Below are positions 7,289 through 15,334 of a DNA stretch of 29,845 nucleotides, one piece after another. Both the position numbers and the translations under genes were made by a program. The stretch is from the NCBI GenBank assembly GCA_023229065.1, contig JALNZZ010000009.1, forward strand, positions 1 to 29,845, in the 5' to 3' direction. Positions within the stretch are counted from its first letter, which is position 1. The number at the start of each line of letters is the position of its first letter. The notes under the pieces were generated by a model. It was not told the origin of the DNA and searched no databases. It saw only the letters and a program-made list of their open reading frames with translations. Source of the stretch: Porticoccaceae bacterium (GTDB lineage: Bacteria > Pseudomonadota > Gammaproteobacteria > Pseudomonadales > Porticoccaceae).

Positions 7289-8514
7289 GAGGCACCTTCC
7301 TTTCTCAGGAGGGTGCCTTTTCTTTTGCTTTCGGCATAGCGGGCACGGCTGCCGCCCGGAATCCAGGTAATGACCTTGCCCTCGGGGTCGGCCTGTACCA
7401 GGATGCGCACCGGCTTCCCCTCTGTCTCAAATTCTTTGAGGTACCAGGTGCCGTCGGGGCGTTCCCACACTTCTTGCGGCTCCTGGATAGCCGCCAGTGC
7501 GTGGCGAATACGATGCAGGCGTGCATCGATCATGGCCTCGGAATAACCTTTATCGTGCCAGTGTTGCTCTACCTCCGGCCCTATGCTTACGGTTTCCCGG
7601 CCGGGTGCTGTGCCTACAGCCTCGCCGGAGGCTATCAGGGCGCGGGCCTCCTGCGGCGGCACAATGGCCGGCAGGGGCGTTACAGCGGTATCGCGCAGTG
7701 CCTCGTAGCCCAGCTCTGCGGCAGAAGTGTGCGGCAGGGGCACCTGTACCGGAGGTGCCAGCGAGAGCGTATCACCCTCGAAGCGGGCACCGGGGCCGAA
7801 GGCTTTGAGCACGGCTGCTTGCAGCTCGGGCATCTCCTCGAGCCCCGGCAGGCGTGCCTCGGCCACCTCGGGGTAGGGCAGCGGCTCGGGGGTCAGGTGC
7901 TGCTCGGGAGTCAGCAGCCCCAGCCGCTCGGCCTCGGCACGGCCGATATCCATCACGCCCATGCCGCTGCCGTAATCGTAGGGGGGCCAGGGGTTGCCAA
8001 AGCGCGAGAGGTTTACCCACACGGGCGATGTCTTGAGGGCGATCATGCGGCCGCCGTAGAGCTGGCCCCCAGCCTCGCGCCAGCGTTGGCGCCAGGTGGT
8101 GCGCGGCACCCGGCGGGCCATTATGCGCACCAGCTCCTGGGCGGGCCACATATCCAGCACATCCTGGTCCATATCGGCTGCATACTTGCCATAGCCGCGG
8201 GCGTTGCGGGTATTCTGCTGCAGTATCAGGTCCAGCCGGCGGCGGCTGCGGTGGTCCTTGAGGGTGCCTGCCTCCCCGGCGGGCGGCTCGTAGCCGGCAG
8301 CATCGAGGGCGCGGCGGATATCGCGGCGGGCTTCGCTCATGGAGCGTTCGCCATCCAGAATGCCTTTGATCGAGCGCCCGATCTCCACCAGCGGCTCCAC
8401 CCGGCTGAGCCGGGCCGAGAAGAGTGCCTGGCGGCGGATGGCAGCCGGCAGGGCTGCCAGCTCGGCCGAGCTGGCACTGGTGGGTAGCGGTATCCTGGGC
8501 AGGTCGTAGGGCAT
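7285..8514 (-). CDS. MuF-family minor head protein with C-terminal nuclease-toxin-like domain
   Basis: The ATG at 8514 lies 8 nt after the previous stop and gives 409 residues; the longer frame upstream is not coding in this phase. The N-terminal 270 residues look like Mu gpF/SPP1 gp7 head proteins: long helices (residues about 20-90) and a motif region WVNLSRFGNPWPPYDYGSGM, typical of MuF proteins in this type of phage. The last 100 residues (about 310-400) resemble the phage-barnase-EndoU-ColicinE5/D-RelE-like (PBECR) toxin domains often attached to MuF proteins. They contain a helix with RLHRIRHAL, then EVWERPDGTWYLKEF, a strand VRILVQAD and VITWIPGG. MuF proteins enter the head in few copies and may be injected with DNA. 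The gene stands unusually far downstream of the portal. Confidence 0.65.
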   Translation of the reverse strand: MPYDLPRIPLPTSASSAELAALPAAIRRQALFSARLSRVEPLVEIGRSIKGILDGERSMSEARRDIRRALDAAGYEPPAGEAGTLKDHRSRRRLDLILQQNTRNARGYGKYAADMDQDVLDMWPAQELVRIMARRVPRTTWRQRWREAGGQLYGGRMIALKTSPVWVNLSRFGNPWPPYDYGSGMGVMDIGRAEAERLGLLTPEQHLTPEPLPYPEVAEARLPGLEEMPELQAAVLKAFGPGARFEGDTLSLAPPVQVPLPHTSAAELGYEALRDTAVTPLPAIVPPQEARALIASGEAVGTAPGRETVSIGPEVEQHWHDKGYSEAMIDARLHRIRHALAAIQEPQEVWERPDGTWYLKEFETEGKPVRILVQADPEGKVITWIPGGSRARYAESKRKGTLLRKEGAS

Positions 8515-8522
8515 GGCGGGTG

Positions 8523-9128
8523 TTACTGTGCGGCGATTACGCTGGCGACATCGCTGTAGACGGGTGGGTAGTATGGTGAATCGGGGGCAAAGGGATCGGG
8601 CGGGTTCTGGCAGCCGCTGCAACTGGCCTGCAAGAGCATTGCCAGTGCAATGCAGATAAGCGGCAGGATGGATTTTGCACGGCGATAGAGGCCGCCGAGG
8701 TGCCAGACCGCATTGTAGTACGAGCGCCTCACCCATCTATGCGTCCGGGCACGCAGCATGATGCCGGAGAAGAGATCATCCCCCAGGCGCAGCACCTCGG
8801 TAACCGTCCAGCCCCAGACGGCGGCTATGGCCTCTGCCTCAAGGTACCAGGGGTCGTGCAGCAGCGATCCTGCCACCACGCCGCGCGGGCTATCCGGTGC
8901 CAGTGTGGCACCATCGCAGACGCCCTCGCCGTAGGCTTTGACGGTGATGCGGCTCTGGCGCGTTGCGGGCAGGGGCTCCACCCGGATCAGCGGCCCATCG
9001 TAGGCAGGTAATAGCCTGTCCACCAGCGGCAGCGTCCAATTCTCCAGCAGCTCGTAGCTGTTGGACTGGTCGCGCCGTATGGCGCGGATGGCCGCACCGA
9101 TCACGATGGCAGTGAGGGGGATACTCAT
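8523..9128 (-). CDS. DUF1353-like protein with C-terminal membrane segment
   Basis: This 201-residue protein begins 6 nt after the lipoprotein gene. Residues about 70-125 carry a pattern like DUF1353 proteins: CDGATLAPD, then VAGSLLHDPWY, and a helix with LRLGDDLFSGIM. DUF1353 proteins are common in phage late regions near lysis or tail genes; their activity is not well established. At about 155-172 there is a hydrophobic segment (LPLICIALAMLLQASCSGC) followed by a proline-rich tail (YYPPVY). The protein therefore probably ends in a membrane anchor. A short hydrophobic stretch also occurs at the N-terminus (IPLTAIVIGAAI). It belongs to a block of envelope-directed genes inside the head region, so an accessory role at the cell envelope or in lysis is possible but unproven. 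Confidence 0.48.
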   Translation of the reverse strand: MSIPLTAIVIGAAIRAIRRDQSNSYELLENWTLPLVDRLLPAYDGPLIRVEPLPATRQSRITVKAYGEGVCDGATLAPDSPRGVVAGSLLHDPWYLEAEAIAAVWGWTVTEVLRLGDDLFSGIMLRARTHRWVRRSYYNAVWHLGGLYRRAKSILPLICIALAMLLQASCSGCQNPPDPFAPDSPYYPPVYSDVASVIAAQ

Positions 9129-9134
9129 GCTGGC

Positions 9135-9884
9135 TTACTTCCACTCGATTTTGCGCACGGCACTGCGCTCAGGTACACTGCGGGCATTGAGACGCGCCAG
9201 GGCGGTAACGAAGCAATAGACCTCCTCGCCGCGCCGGACCTGGTAGCCCGCAAAATCTCCCTGCTTGATGTGGCCGCTTTCCATCTTGGCCCAGGGCTTG
9301 CTGGTCTGGCCTGGCCGGAGCCATTCCCAGCTCGCGGCGTGCCAGCGGCCATCGGGCAGCTTGGCGACCACCCAGATGTTGCCTTCCATGCCATCTTTGA
9401 CTGGCCACTTGCCCGCCTTGGTGTGCGGAAAGTGCAGCATGTCGCCGGAGGTGTAGCAACCAGTAAGTGTGCTGGAGATTGCCCATCCGCGCACGTCCGG
9501 GCCGTGCCACTTTACGGTGGAGAGGTCAATTTCGTCCGGCGTAATATCGCCGCTGTTTGCGGCATCAATCTCGTCGATGGAAGGTTCCACAATCTGCCCA
9601 TCCTGCACGTATTTGGCCAGCAGCTCCTCAATCCGCTGCGTAATCCGTTCATCCTGGCCGATTTCTTCGCCTATCTCCTGCAGGCGTTGTTCGGCGCGGA
9701 TTATTGTCACGATCTCGCGCGTCTGCGCGGGGGTCACTGCCCCGGCCAGTCCCTGGCGCGTCAGGGCGGCTTCCACGCCCGCCACTACCAGATCCTCGGT
9801 TACTCCGAGTTCTGTCAGGGTTGTGCAGGCTACCAGCAGGCAGGCTGCCGCAATCATGGGGATAGTCCTCAGTGTTTGTCTCAT
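9135..9884 (-). CDS. Predicted lipoprotein
   Basis: The N-terminus is basic, then hydrophobic, and ends in a lipobox (CLLVACTT) with the lipidated cysteine at residue 20, so the 249-residue product should be lipid-anchored. Residues about 50-100 are helical and charged (EQRLQEIGEEIGQDERITQRIEE is split over a predicted coil). The C-terminal 125 residues form a compact tryptophan-rich domain. It starts near VKWHGPDVRGWAISSTL and contains GNIWVVAKLPDGRWHAASW and WLRPGQ; a sugar- or peptidoglycan-binding fold is a fair guess but is not a recognised family here. The gene begins with ATG at 9884, after AAGGAAA. Like its neighbours it encodes an exported protein, although it sits in a late structural operon. 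Confidence 0.6.
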   Translation of the reverse strand: MRQTLRTIPMIAAACLLVACTTLTELGVTEDLVVAGVEAALTRQGLAGAVTPAQTREIVTIIRAEQRLQEIGEEIGQDERITQRIEELLAKYVQDGQIVEPSIDEIDAANSGDITPDEIDLSTVKWHGPDVRGWAISSTLTGCYTSGDMLHFPHTKAGKWPVKDGMEGNIWVVAKLPDGRWHAASWEWLRPGQTSKPWAKMESGHIKQGDFAGYQVRRGEEVYCFVTALARLNARSVPERSAVRKIEWK

Positions 9885-9915
9885 GCTCTCTGTTTCCTTT
9901 CTTGTGGCACGGTGT

Positions 9916-11238
9916 CTACCATGCCTCCAGTGTTATGCGCCGCCAGGTGTCCGGTGCAATGCAGCGGTAGAGGTGTGTATCGGTTATCCGGACCTCGCCC
10001 GTTTTGCCCGGTGCGGTGCTGGTGGCCGGTGCGGCCTGTGGGTCGATTATCAGGGTGGCACTATTCTCGATCACAGTATCGCCATAGCCTAGCGCCATGC
10101 GGTTGCGTGTCTGGGCGAGGTTGCCGACAACCCGGAAAAACATCGTATCGCTGCCAGCCGGGCGCGGAAACCTCACGCGGTGGCAGGTGCGCCCATCCAC
10201 GGTAATGGTGGCAGGGTAGTTGCTCTGCTGTCCGGCGGAGGTGGTCCAGGTGGCGGGGCGCAGCGTGGGCGATTGCTGCACGCTCACGGCCTCCCAGGGG
10301 CCGGCGGCCACATCTATCAGCACATCCCCGCCAGCCTCTGTAAGCGCCACAATGTCGAAGCCATCCACCGCTGCCCCGCCGGCTGCGCCCTGCGTAATCC
10401 GCAAGAGCGGCCAGCCCATCGAGAGCAGCACCAGGTCATCCCCCAGCCAGGCCAGCCGGAGGGTGCCGTGGTTATCCAGCCATACCTCCTGCCGTGCTGT
10501 TTTTATGGTCTGGGTGGCGGGGTGTTCGCTCCAGTGGTCGGCGGTCTGGGGGTCGTAGCGTTGCTGTATCCAGTCGCGCAGACCGTAGAGGTCGATCTCG
10601 CCGATGCTGTCGATTATGGAGAGGTGCTGTGTGCGCAGGTCGAGCACGCTGGTGCGCTCGTTGGTTGCATAAGCCCAGACTACGATATTGCTGCACGAGA
10701 CGCGCGGCGTGTTGTTTTGCATGTCGGAGCTCTGCGAGGGGAAGTTGCGCGCAGTAAGTTCGATGCCCTCATCCGTGGCCCGGTTGATCCGAAATGTGCC
10801 GCTAACGGCGGAGAAGTCGGCCGTGGCAGAAGAGAGGCGGAAGGCAGGGTCGATGGGGCGGACCCAGGCGCGGCGGGTGATGTTGGTATAGATGTCGCTC
10901 CCGGCATTGGGGAAAAACTCCATGCTGCGTCCGGGCAGGCTCTCTACGCCCTCGCCCAGCACGATGTAAAACTCAGACTCGACGAGCTGGCGGGTGGGCG
11001 CAAAGCGCACGGCGTAGGGGTCGCTGGCTATCAGGGTGCCGGCTTCGGCCGTGCCTATGCGGAGCGTGGCAGTGTCTCCACTCTGCCCCACGGTATAGGT
11101 AAGCTCATCGACGCGGTTCTGCACCCCCTGCTGGTGCTCTATTTCGTCGCGTCGCTGGAGCCTCACAGCCCCATCATCGGCCAGGGCAAACTCGGCCGCT
11201 ACAGCCAGGGCAAACAGTATGGCAAAAAGCTTCATCAT
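9916..11238 (-). CDS. Exported protein of unknown function in the late operon
   Basis: The 440-residue protein has a classical signal peptide (MMKLFAILFALAVAAEFALA, cleavage likely after ALA at residue 20). The mature part starts with a short charged helix (RLQRRDEIEHQQGVQNRVDEL) and is otherwise beta-rich. A segment near 315-375 (WTTSAGQQSNYPATITVDG, then DTMFFRVVGN) resembles the small beta domain that ends in F-F-R, common in secreted proteins of Verrucomicrobiota-like bacteria. The final 30 residues (TGEVRITDTHLYRCIAPDTW) look like a tail-fibre type capping strand. The gene starts 3 nt after the upstream gene. It may be an envelope-displayed or virion-attached protein. The combination of signal peptide and phage-like ending is odd. 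Confidence 0.5.
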   Translation of the reverse strand: MMKLFAILFALAVAAEFALADDGAVRLQRRDEIEHQQGVQNRVDELTYTVGQSGDTATLRIGTAEAGTLIASDPYAVRFAPTRQLVESEFYIVLGEGVESLPGRSMEFFPNAGSDIYTNITRRAWVRPIDPAFRLSSATADFSAVSGTFRINRATDEGIELTARNFPSQSSDMQNNTPRVSCSNIVVWAYATNERTSVLDLRTQHLSIIDSIGEIDLYGLRDWIQQRYDPQTADHWSEHPATQTIKTARQEVWLDNHGTLRLAWLGDDLVLLSMGWPLLRITQGAAGGAAVDGFDIVALTEAGGDVLIDVAAGPWEAVSVQQSPTLRPATWTTSAGQQSNYPATITVDGRTCHRVRFPRPAGSDTMFFRVVGNLAQTRNRMALGYGDTVIENSATLIIDPQAAPATSTAPGKTGEVRITDTHLYRCIAPDTWRRITLEAW

Positions 11239-11241
11239 CAG

Positions 11242-13095
11242 TTACTCCAAAAAGAGGGAGGCCTCCATAAACTTGAGACCTTCGGCCCCGCCGCTATCGG
11301 CCCGGATGATAGTCTCGATCGCGTCGAGCAGGGCCTCGCTGGCAAAGGCGTTGCTGCCGCCGTATGCGGTGGTCCAGGTGCCGGCAAGCACGAGCGTGTC
11401 TTCGGTGGGCATCACCCAGAAGATCGGGTGCCCGCTATCCCAGAGGTGTGGCGTGTGGCAGGTACCCGGCAGCAGGGCTGTTACCTCATCGGGCATGATC
11501 CACTTGCCAAACCGCACATTATCCCACGACGCGCGGAACCCCTCGTGCCAGTCCGTATGGGTTACAGACTGGTGCAGCACGTTTTCGCCCGGCATGATGC
11601 CGTAGGGAGCCACGGTGTTGTGGCAGGTATGGCCGAGCACCATGGTGCGCGAGAAAACTGAGGGCGAGAGCTTTTTGATCTCGCTGTTGCGCATTACATG
11701 CACGATCATGCTCTGCGGCATTGCCTCGGCAAAGCGGTGGATGCTCACATCGCGCACGGTACCGATTACGCCATTTTTGCCGGCAGCGGGGTCCCAGTCG
11801 GCATAGCGGAAGTCATCGGTGTCGCGGTCGAAGCACCACCAGGTACGCGTGTAGCTCTTGGCAAAATGCGCTGCCCCCACCGCATAATGCGGTGCGATTA
11901 CAACGTATGGAGCGTGTGCGTAGTGATCTCCACGCCAGGCTGTCACGCAGCGCAGCTGGTCGCCGATCCCTTTGTCGAAGAAGGTTCTGTTGGCCACCGT
12001 CGGCAGCACGGCATCGTCGTTGGCACCGTTGGTGCCGTAGAGCTGGAAGGCGTCGAGAAAGTCTTTGTCGGCATTCCGGCAGTACTGATAGTGCGATATT
12101 CTGTCGTTGGGTGCGGAGTTGAGTTTCTGCGCAAGACTGAATGTGAGCTCGTGGCGGAACGTGCTGTCATCCTCTGCGGCCGGGTTCTGGAGTACGGTTC
12201 TCTCTCGCGTCTCGGCAAACACGATGGCCTGCCGTTTGATGCCTCTCTCCCCGGCATCCGCCTCGACAGTTACGGCCCCCTCCTGCAGCGGGGCTTGCAC
12301 CACGTCGCCATCCAGCACAACAGGCACGGAGGAAGCCACGATGCTCCACGTCACGTCCGGAGGCGTCAGGGCGTTGTCGAGCATCCGGGCATTAACCTCC
12401 ACCTCAAGCCGCTTGTCATAAATGGAGCTGCCGCTGGCGAAGAGGATGAAAATATCGCCCAACCGTTCGAGTGTATTTGTTTTGTCGGCATAAATGTCGC
12501 TGTAGGTGATCCACCAGTAATCCGGGCTGGCATAGCCGCCCGGCAGGCTCAGCGAGAGGTCGGCCAGGGCGGCCTCTATCTCGCCAGTCCAGGGCGGGTT
12601 GATGATCTCCACCGTGGCAAAGTCTATACTCTGCCGCGGCAGGGGCAGCTCGTTGGGCACGGCACCGGGGCTGGGGCGCATGCGTATGGTCCCAGAGGCC
12701 CGATAGGCCCGGGTGCCCTCCTGCTGTACTGCCACAAACCAGGTATAGTGCAGAGCCCCGCTATCCATGGCAGGTACCCAGGTGGCAACTATCCGCCCCT
12801 CTGCTTCCGGGGGGGCAGCCACTGCCGGTGTACTCCACCAGGCGTTGTGCATGCCGTTGGTCTGCCAGTAAAAGGTGCCCACGGCTCCGGGCGGCAGGGC
12901 TACCGGCTTGCCGCCATGCATGAGGCGCGGGGAGAGTACCACTGTGTCGCCCCGCAGTATGTCCACATCCTTGGGCTTTACCTCATGCTCCTCGGCGGCC
13001 ACGTCCCAGCGGATTTCGCGGGTAATGCCACCCAGGCTGCAAAGGGCTTGCAGGGCTATTGCAAGGGTGGCCAGGAGGGGGTGTTTTATACTCAT
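11242..13095 (-). CDS. Exported chymotrypsin-fold serine protease with fibre-like N-terminal domain
   Basis: The ATG at 13095 overlaps the stop of the upstream gene (TGATG), giving 617 residues; the longer frame reads back over that gene and is not used. A signal peptide (about residues 1-23) precedes a domain with DILRGDTVVLSPRL and GTFYWQTNGM, like the N-terminal domain of some phage baseplate or receptor-binding proteins. The C-terminal 230 residues match a trypsin-like fold: VVIAPHYAVGAAHF with H410, TVRDVSIHRF with D449, and WDSGHPIFWV with S554. The His-Asp-Ser spacings (39 and 105) are close to chymotrypsin (45 and 93). All three catalytic residues are present, so it should be an active secreted protease. 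Its target is unknown; processing of surface or virion proteins, or help in lysis, are possibilities. Confidence 0.6.
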   Translation of the reverse strand: MSIKHPLLATLAIALQALCSLGGITREIRWDVAAEEHEVKPKDVDILRGDTVVLSPRLMHGGKPVALPPGAVGTFYWQTNGMHNAWWSTPAVAAPPEAEGRIVATWVPAMDSGALHYTWFVAVQQEGTRAYRASGTIRMRPSPGAVPNELPLPRQSIDFATVEIINPPWTGEIEAALADLSLSLPGGYASPDYWWITYSDIYADKTNTLERLGDIFILFASGSSIYDKRLEVEVNARMLDNALTPPDVTWSIVASSVPVVLDGDVVQAPLQEGAVTVEADAGERGIKRQAIVFAETRERTVLQNPAAEDDSTFRHELTFSLAQKLNSAPNDRISHYQYCRNADKDFLDAFQLYGTNGANDDAVLPTVANRTFFDKGIGDQLRCVTAWRGDHYAHAPYVVIAPHYAVGAAHFAKSYTRTWWCFDRDTDDFRYADWDPAAGKNGVIGTVRDVSIHRFAEAMPQSMIVHVMRNSEIKKLSPSVFSRTMVLGHTCHNTVAPYGIMPGENVLHQSVTHTDWHEGFRASWDNVRFGKWIMPDEVTALLPGTCHTPHLWDSGHPIFWVMPTEDTLVLAGTWTTAYGGSNAFASEALLDAIETIIRADSGGAEGLKFMEASLFLE

Positions 13096-13529
13096 CACAG
13101 GATGCTCTCCGGTACTTTGATGGCGGGCAGCGGGGTGGCACTGCCGGTGGCGGAGTGGGGGTTGGCCGGGGTTTCCACGCGGAAGGTGCCGGCGGCTACG
13201 TCTTCGAGGCGTTTGAGGGCGTCGTCGCGGGCCTTGGCGCGGGCTCCCTTGGGGTCGAGCAATATGCCGCCGGCACGGGTGCTGTAGGCCGGCACGGCCA
13301 GATCCAGCGCAGTATCGCGCAAGGAGGGCGGTATGCCGCTGGGGGCCATGATGGCATCGCGCCGGGCGCGGATGTAGCCACGCACGGTGGCTTCGATGCC
13401 GGCCAGCACGTCGGCCAGGATCAGCTCGGCCGCATCGCCGGTGGCACGCGCCAGGGCGCTGCGCTCGGCGGCTGAGAGGCGCGAGTCGATATCGGCGGGG
13501 GTGAGGCTGATCCAGGCGACGGTGGACAT
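13095..13529 (-). CDS. DUF1320/Mu gp36-like head-tail connector
   Basis: This 144-residue protein has the helical pattern of Mu gp36 (DUF1320) proteins. It opens with a segment ending DIDSRLSAAERSAL, followed by a helix (ELILADVLAGIEATVRGYI), then a short loop with GIPPSLRDTALDLAVPAYS, and RAKARDDALKRLEDVAAGTF. Such connectors sit between the portal/capsid and the tail. It follows the capsid and the small 121-residue gene and starts with an ATG 14 nt after the latter. Its stop overlaps the ATG of the exported protease gene. The length is close to that of the family. In Mu it would be followed directly by gp37; here five other genes, mostly encoding exported proteins, and the MuF gene intervene. 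Confidence 0.55.
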   Translation of the reverse strand: MSTVAWISLTPADIDSRLSAAERSALARATGDAAELILADVLAGIEATVRGYIRARRDAIMAPSGIPPSLRDTALDLAVPAYSTRAGGILLDPKGARAKARDDALKRLEDVAAGTFRVETPANPHSATGSATPLPAIKVPESIL

Positions 13530-13543
13530 GCTGCAAGCCCTCC

Positions 13544-13909
13544 CTAGCGCTTGAGGTATACGCGCACTGTGCCACCGGTGGCGGAGCCGCCCCAGAGGAG
13601 CGTATCGCCACGGATGAGCCAGAGCCCGTTGGTGATAACCTCGCTGGCCACACCACCGCTGAGGGTGAGAGTGGCCACCGCGTTGGTGGCGGCGCGGTTG
13701 TGTGTTACGCGCGAGACGGTAACGGTGCCATCGGCAGGATCGCCGCCGAGCACCTCCAGCGCCACCACCTGCGCGGCATCTACTGCCGGCGGCAGCGTAC
13801 GCTGGCCGGGCTGGCTGAGCACGGCCACGGCAAAGCCGTTGGCCAGCACTACGCCAACGCCAAGGCAGAGGATGAGTGCCGAGAGGATGTAGAGACGTTT
13901 TCTGTTCAT
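13544..13909 (-). CDS. Small exported or membrane-anchored protein
   Basis: The 121-residue product starts MNRKRLYILSALILCLGVG, a positively charged end followed by a long hydrophobic stretch, so it is exported or anchored at the N-terminus. The rest is beta-prone with threonine, valine and glycine: DGTVTVSRVTHNRAATNAV, then GGTVRVYLKR at the end. It sits 51 nt after the capsid gene, where phages often encode a decoration protein. Decoration proteins are not exported, so the signal-like start argues against that unless translation begins later. It may be part of the block of exported proteins that follows. I do not recognise a family. Confidence 0.5.
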   Translation of the reverse strand: MNRKRLYILSALILCLGVGVVLANGFAVAVLSQPGQRTLPPAVDAAQVVALEVLGGDPADGTVTVSRVTHNRAATNAVATLTLSGGVASEVITNGLWLIRGDTLLWGGSATGGTVRVYLKR

Positions 13910-13960
13910 GGTTGTCTGTGCTTTCTTTTTCGGGGGTTAGGGTTGGCTGCCGCGGGGCAC

Positions 13961-14845
13961 TCAGCCAGCCTTGAGGCGGATGAGTACCTTGCGGTCGATC
14001 TGCTTGGCACCGTAGAGTGCCTCCACCGCGAGGTGGTTCTTGCCGGTGGCGGCCTCGCCAAAGCGGCGGATGCCAAAGAGAATGCCGCTATCGTCGTCGT
14101 AGGCCTGGCCGGTCTCCTCGTACACGCCGGGGCTCTGGGGCTGCAGGTAGCGCATGCCCACCCCGAGTGCCTGCGGGAGCGAGATAAAGCCCCCCAGCTC
14201 CGGCTGGGCGCGGGAGAGCAGCGGGGCACGCACGATCTGCCCGAAGCCATAGAGGTTGGGGATGATGCCGCGCTGGATAGCCTCGGGGCTGCCGTAGCGG
14301 GTGGCATCCAGCTCCTCCAGCAGCTTGGAGTAGTACACGCCGGTAAGCACCAGCGAGGCTTGCGTGGGGTCGATATCGTTCTCCTCGGCCAGGGTTACGA
14401 GCTGCGTAACCACGGCCGTGCCAAACTCCGCCAGGGGCAGGTCCACGGCCCGCTGGTACTGGCCGTTTACGAGGCCGAAGGCATCCTCCACCACGGCCAC
14501 GGCCAGCCCGCGCGAGCACTGGCGGCCCTTGCCCTGCCAGTAGTCTACCGGGCTCTCGGCAAACTCGCGGTCGGTGTAGCCGGCCTTGGCCACCTTGTGG
14601 CGGTTTACGGGTATGTCCACGCCCTCATCGGTATGGCCGCCGGAGGCGTAGTTATTGTTCACGGGATCGAAATCGTCCGCCGCGACGGTGCCGAGGACCG
14701 GCACGCGGACTACATCGCCCTTTTCCCCGGCTTCGCGGTTGAGCCCCATCGAGAAGGCGGCGAGCTGGGTAACGATGGCGTTGGTCTCCAGTACTACCGT
14801 ATCGGCAAAGATACGGCTCTGCATATTGGTAAGTGTGTTGGCCAT
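13961..14845 (-). CDS. Major capsid protein
   Basis: The 294-residue protein begins MANTLTNMQSRIFADTVVLE and lies directly after the protease/scaffold gene and before the connector, the standard position of the major capsid gene. The N-terminal part (MSLNREAGEKGD-like region, residues 33-50, then VRVPVLGTV) resembles P22-type and HK97-fold coat proteins. The fold should be built from the long helix near 85-135 and strands near 165-180 (ASLVLTGVYY). Its length is typical for HK97-fold capsids. It is not obviously close to Mu gpT, so the capsid may come from another lineage. AAGGAA precedes the ATG at 14845. It is the most abundant virion protein if this is correct. Confidence 0.7.
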   Translation of the reverse strand: MANTLTNMQSRIFADTVVLETNAIVTQLAAFSMGLNREAGEKGDVVRVPVLGTVAADDFDPVNNNYASGGHTDEGVDIPVNRHKVAKAGYTDREFAESPVDYWQGKGRQCSRGLAVAVVEDAFGLVNGQYQRAVDLPLAEFGTAVVTQLVTLAEENDIDPTQASLVLTGVYYSKLLEELDATRYGSPEAIQRGIIPNLYGFGQIVRAPLLSRAQPELGGFISLPQALGVGMRYLQPQSPGVYEETGQAYDDDSGILFGIRRFGEAATGKNHLAVEALYGAKQIDRKVLIRLKAG

Positions 14846-14884
14846 GGGTATGGTGTTCCTTTCTTGCTGTGCGGCTGCGGCTGG

Positions 14885-15334
14885 CTATTGCGCGGCGGCG
14901 GTGGTGCTGCGCTCGAGTGCCAGCAGCTCGGCGCCGTGTTCGCGCTGGTAGGCATCTTTGGCGGCGCCCTCGGGCATCTCGCGAAAGATTTCGAGCTTGT
15001 TTTTTACTGCGCTGGCACCGCCGGTGGCGGCATCCAGGAAGGAGGGGCGCCGGGCCTCGGCCCGGTTGGTTACCGGGGGCTCAGCCTGGGGCTTGTTGCG
15101 CTGGAGGGTGCGCAGCATGGCGCGGGCGGCCTCGGGGTACTGCCGGTAGAGGGCGATGAAGTCGGCCTTGTTCTGGATGATGTCTTCGTTCTCTTCGGCG
15201 GCCTCTTCGGCCTCGCTGTTGAGGGCGGCGGCCTCGGCCTCGGCACGCTCGGTGAGCAGCGCCTGGATAGCGGCGAGGACGTCCTCTTCGGTGGCGTCTT
15301 CGGGCAATCCGAGCAGGGTGATGAATTTTTCCAT
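14885..15334 (-). CDS. Nested scaffold protein (in-frame internal start)
   Basis: Inside the protease gene, and in its frame, an ATG at 15334 is preceded by AAAGGA about 10 nt upstream and would give a 149-residue product starting MEKFITLLGLPEDATEE. In Mu the scaffold gpZ is made the same way, from an internal start of gene I. The predicted product is helical and acidic and ends with LLALERSTTAAAQ, as expected for a scaffold that is later removed. The internal ribosome site is visible in the sequence; its use is inferred by analogy with Mu. Confidence 0.45.
   Translation of the reverse strand: MEKFITLLGLPEDATEEDVLAAIQALLTERAEAEAAALNSEAEEAAEENEDIIQNKADFIALYRQYPEAARAMLRTLQRNKPQAEPPVTNRAEARRPSFLDAATGGASAVKNKLEIFREMPEGAAKDAYQREHGAELLALERSTTAAAQ

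Noticed and set aside
13096..13656. Longer 804-codon version of the exported protease gene
   Set aside because: The extra part reads in another frame over the DUF1320-like gene; the ATG at 13095 overlaps that gene's stop and begins a signal peptide.
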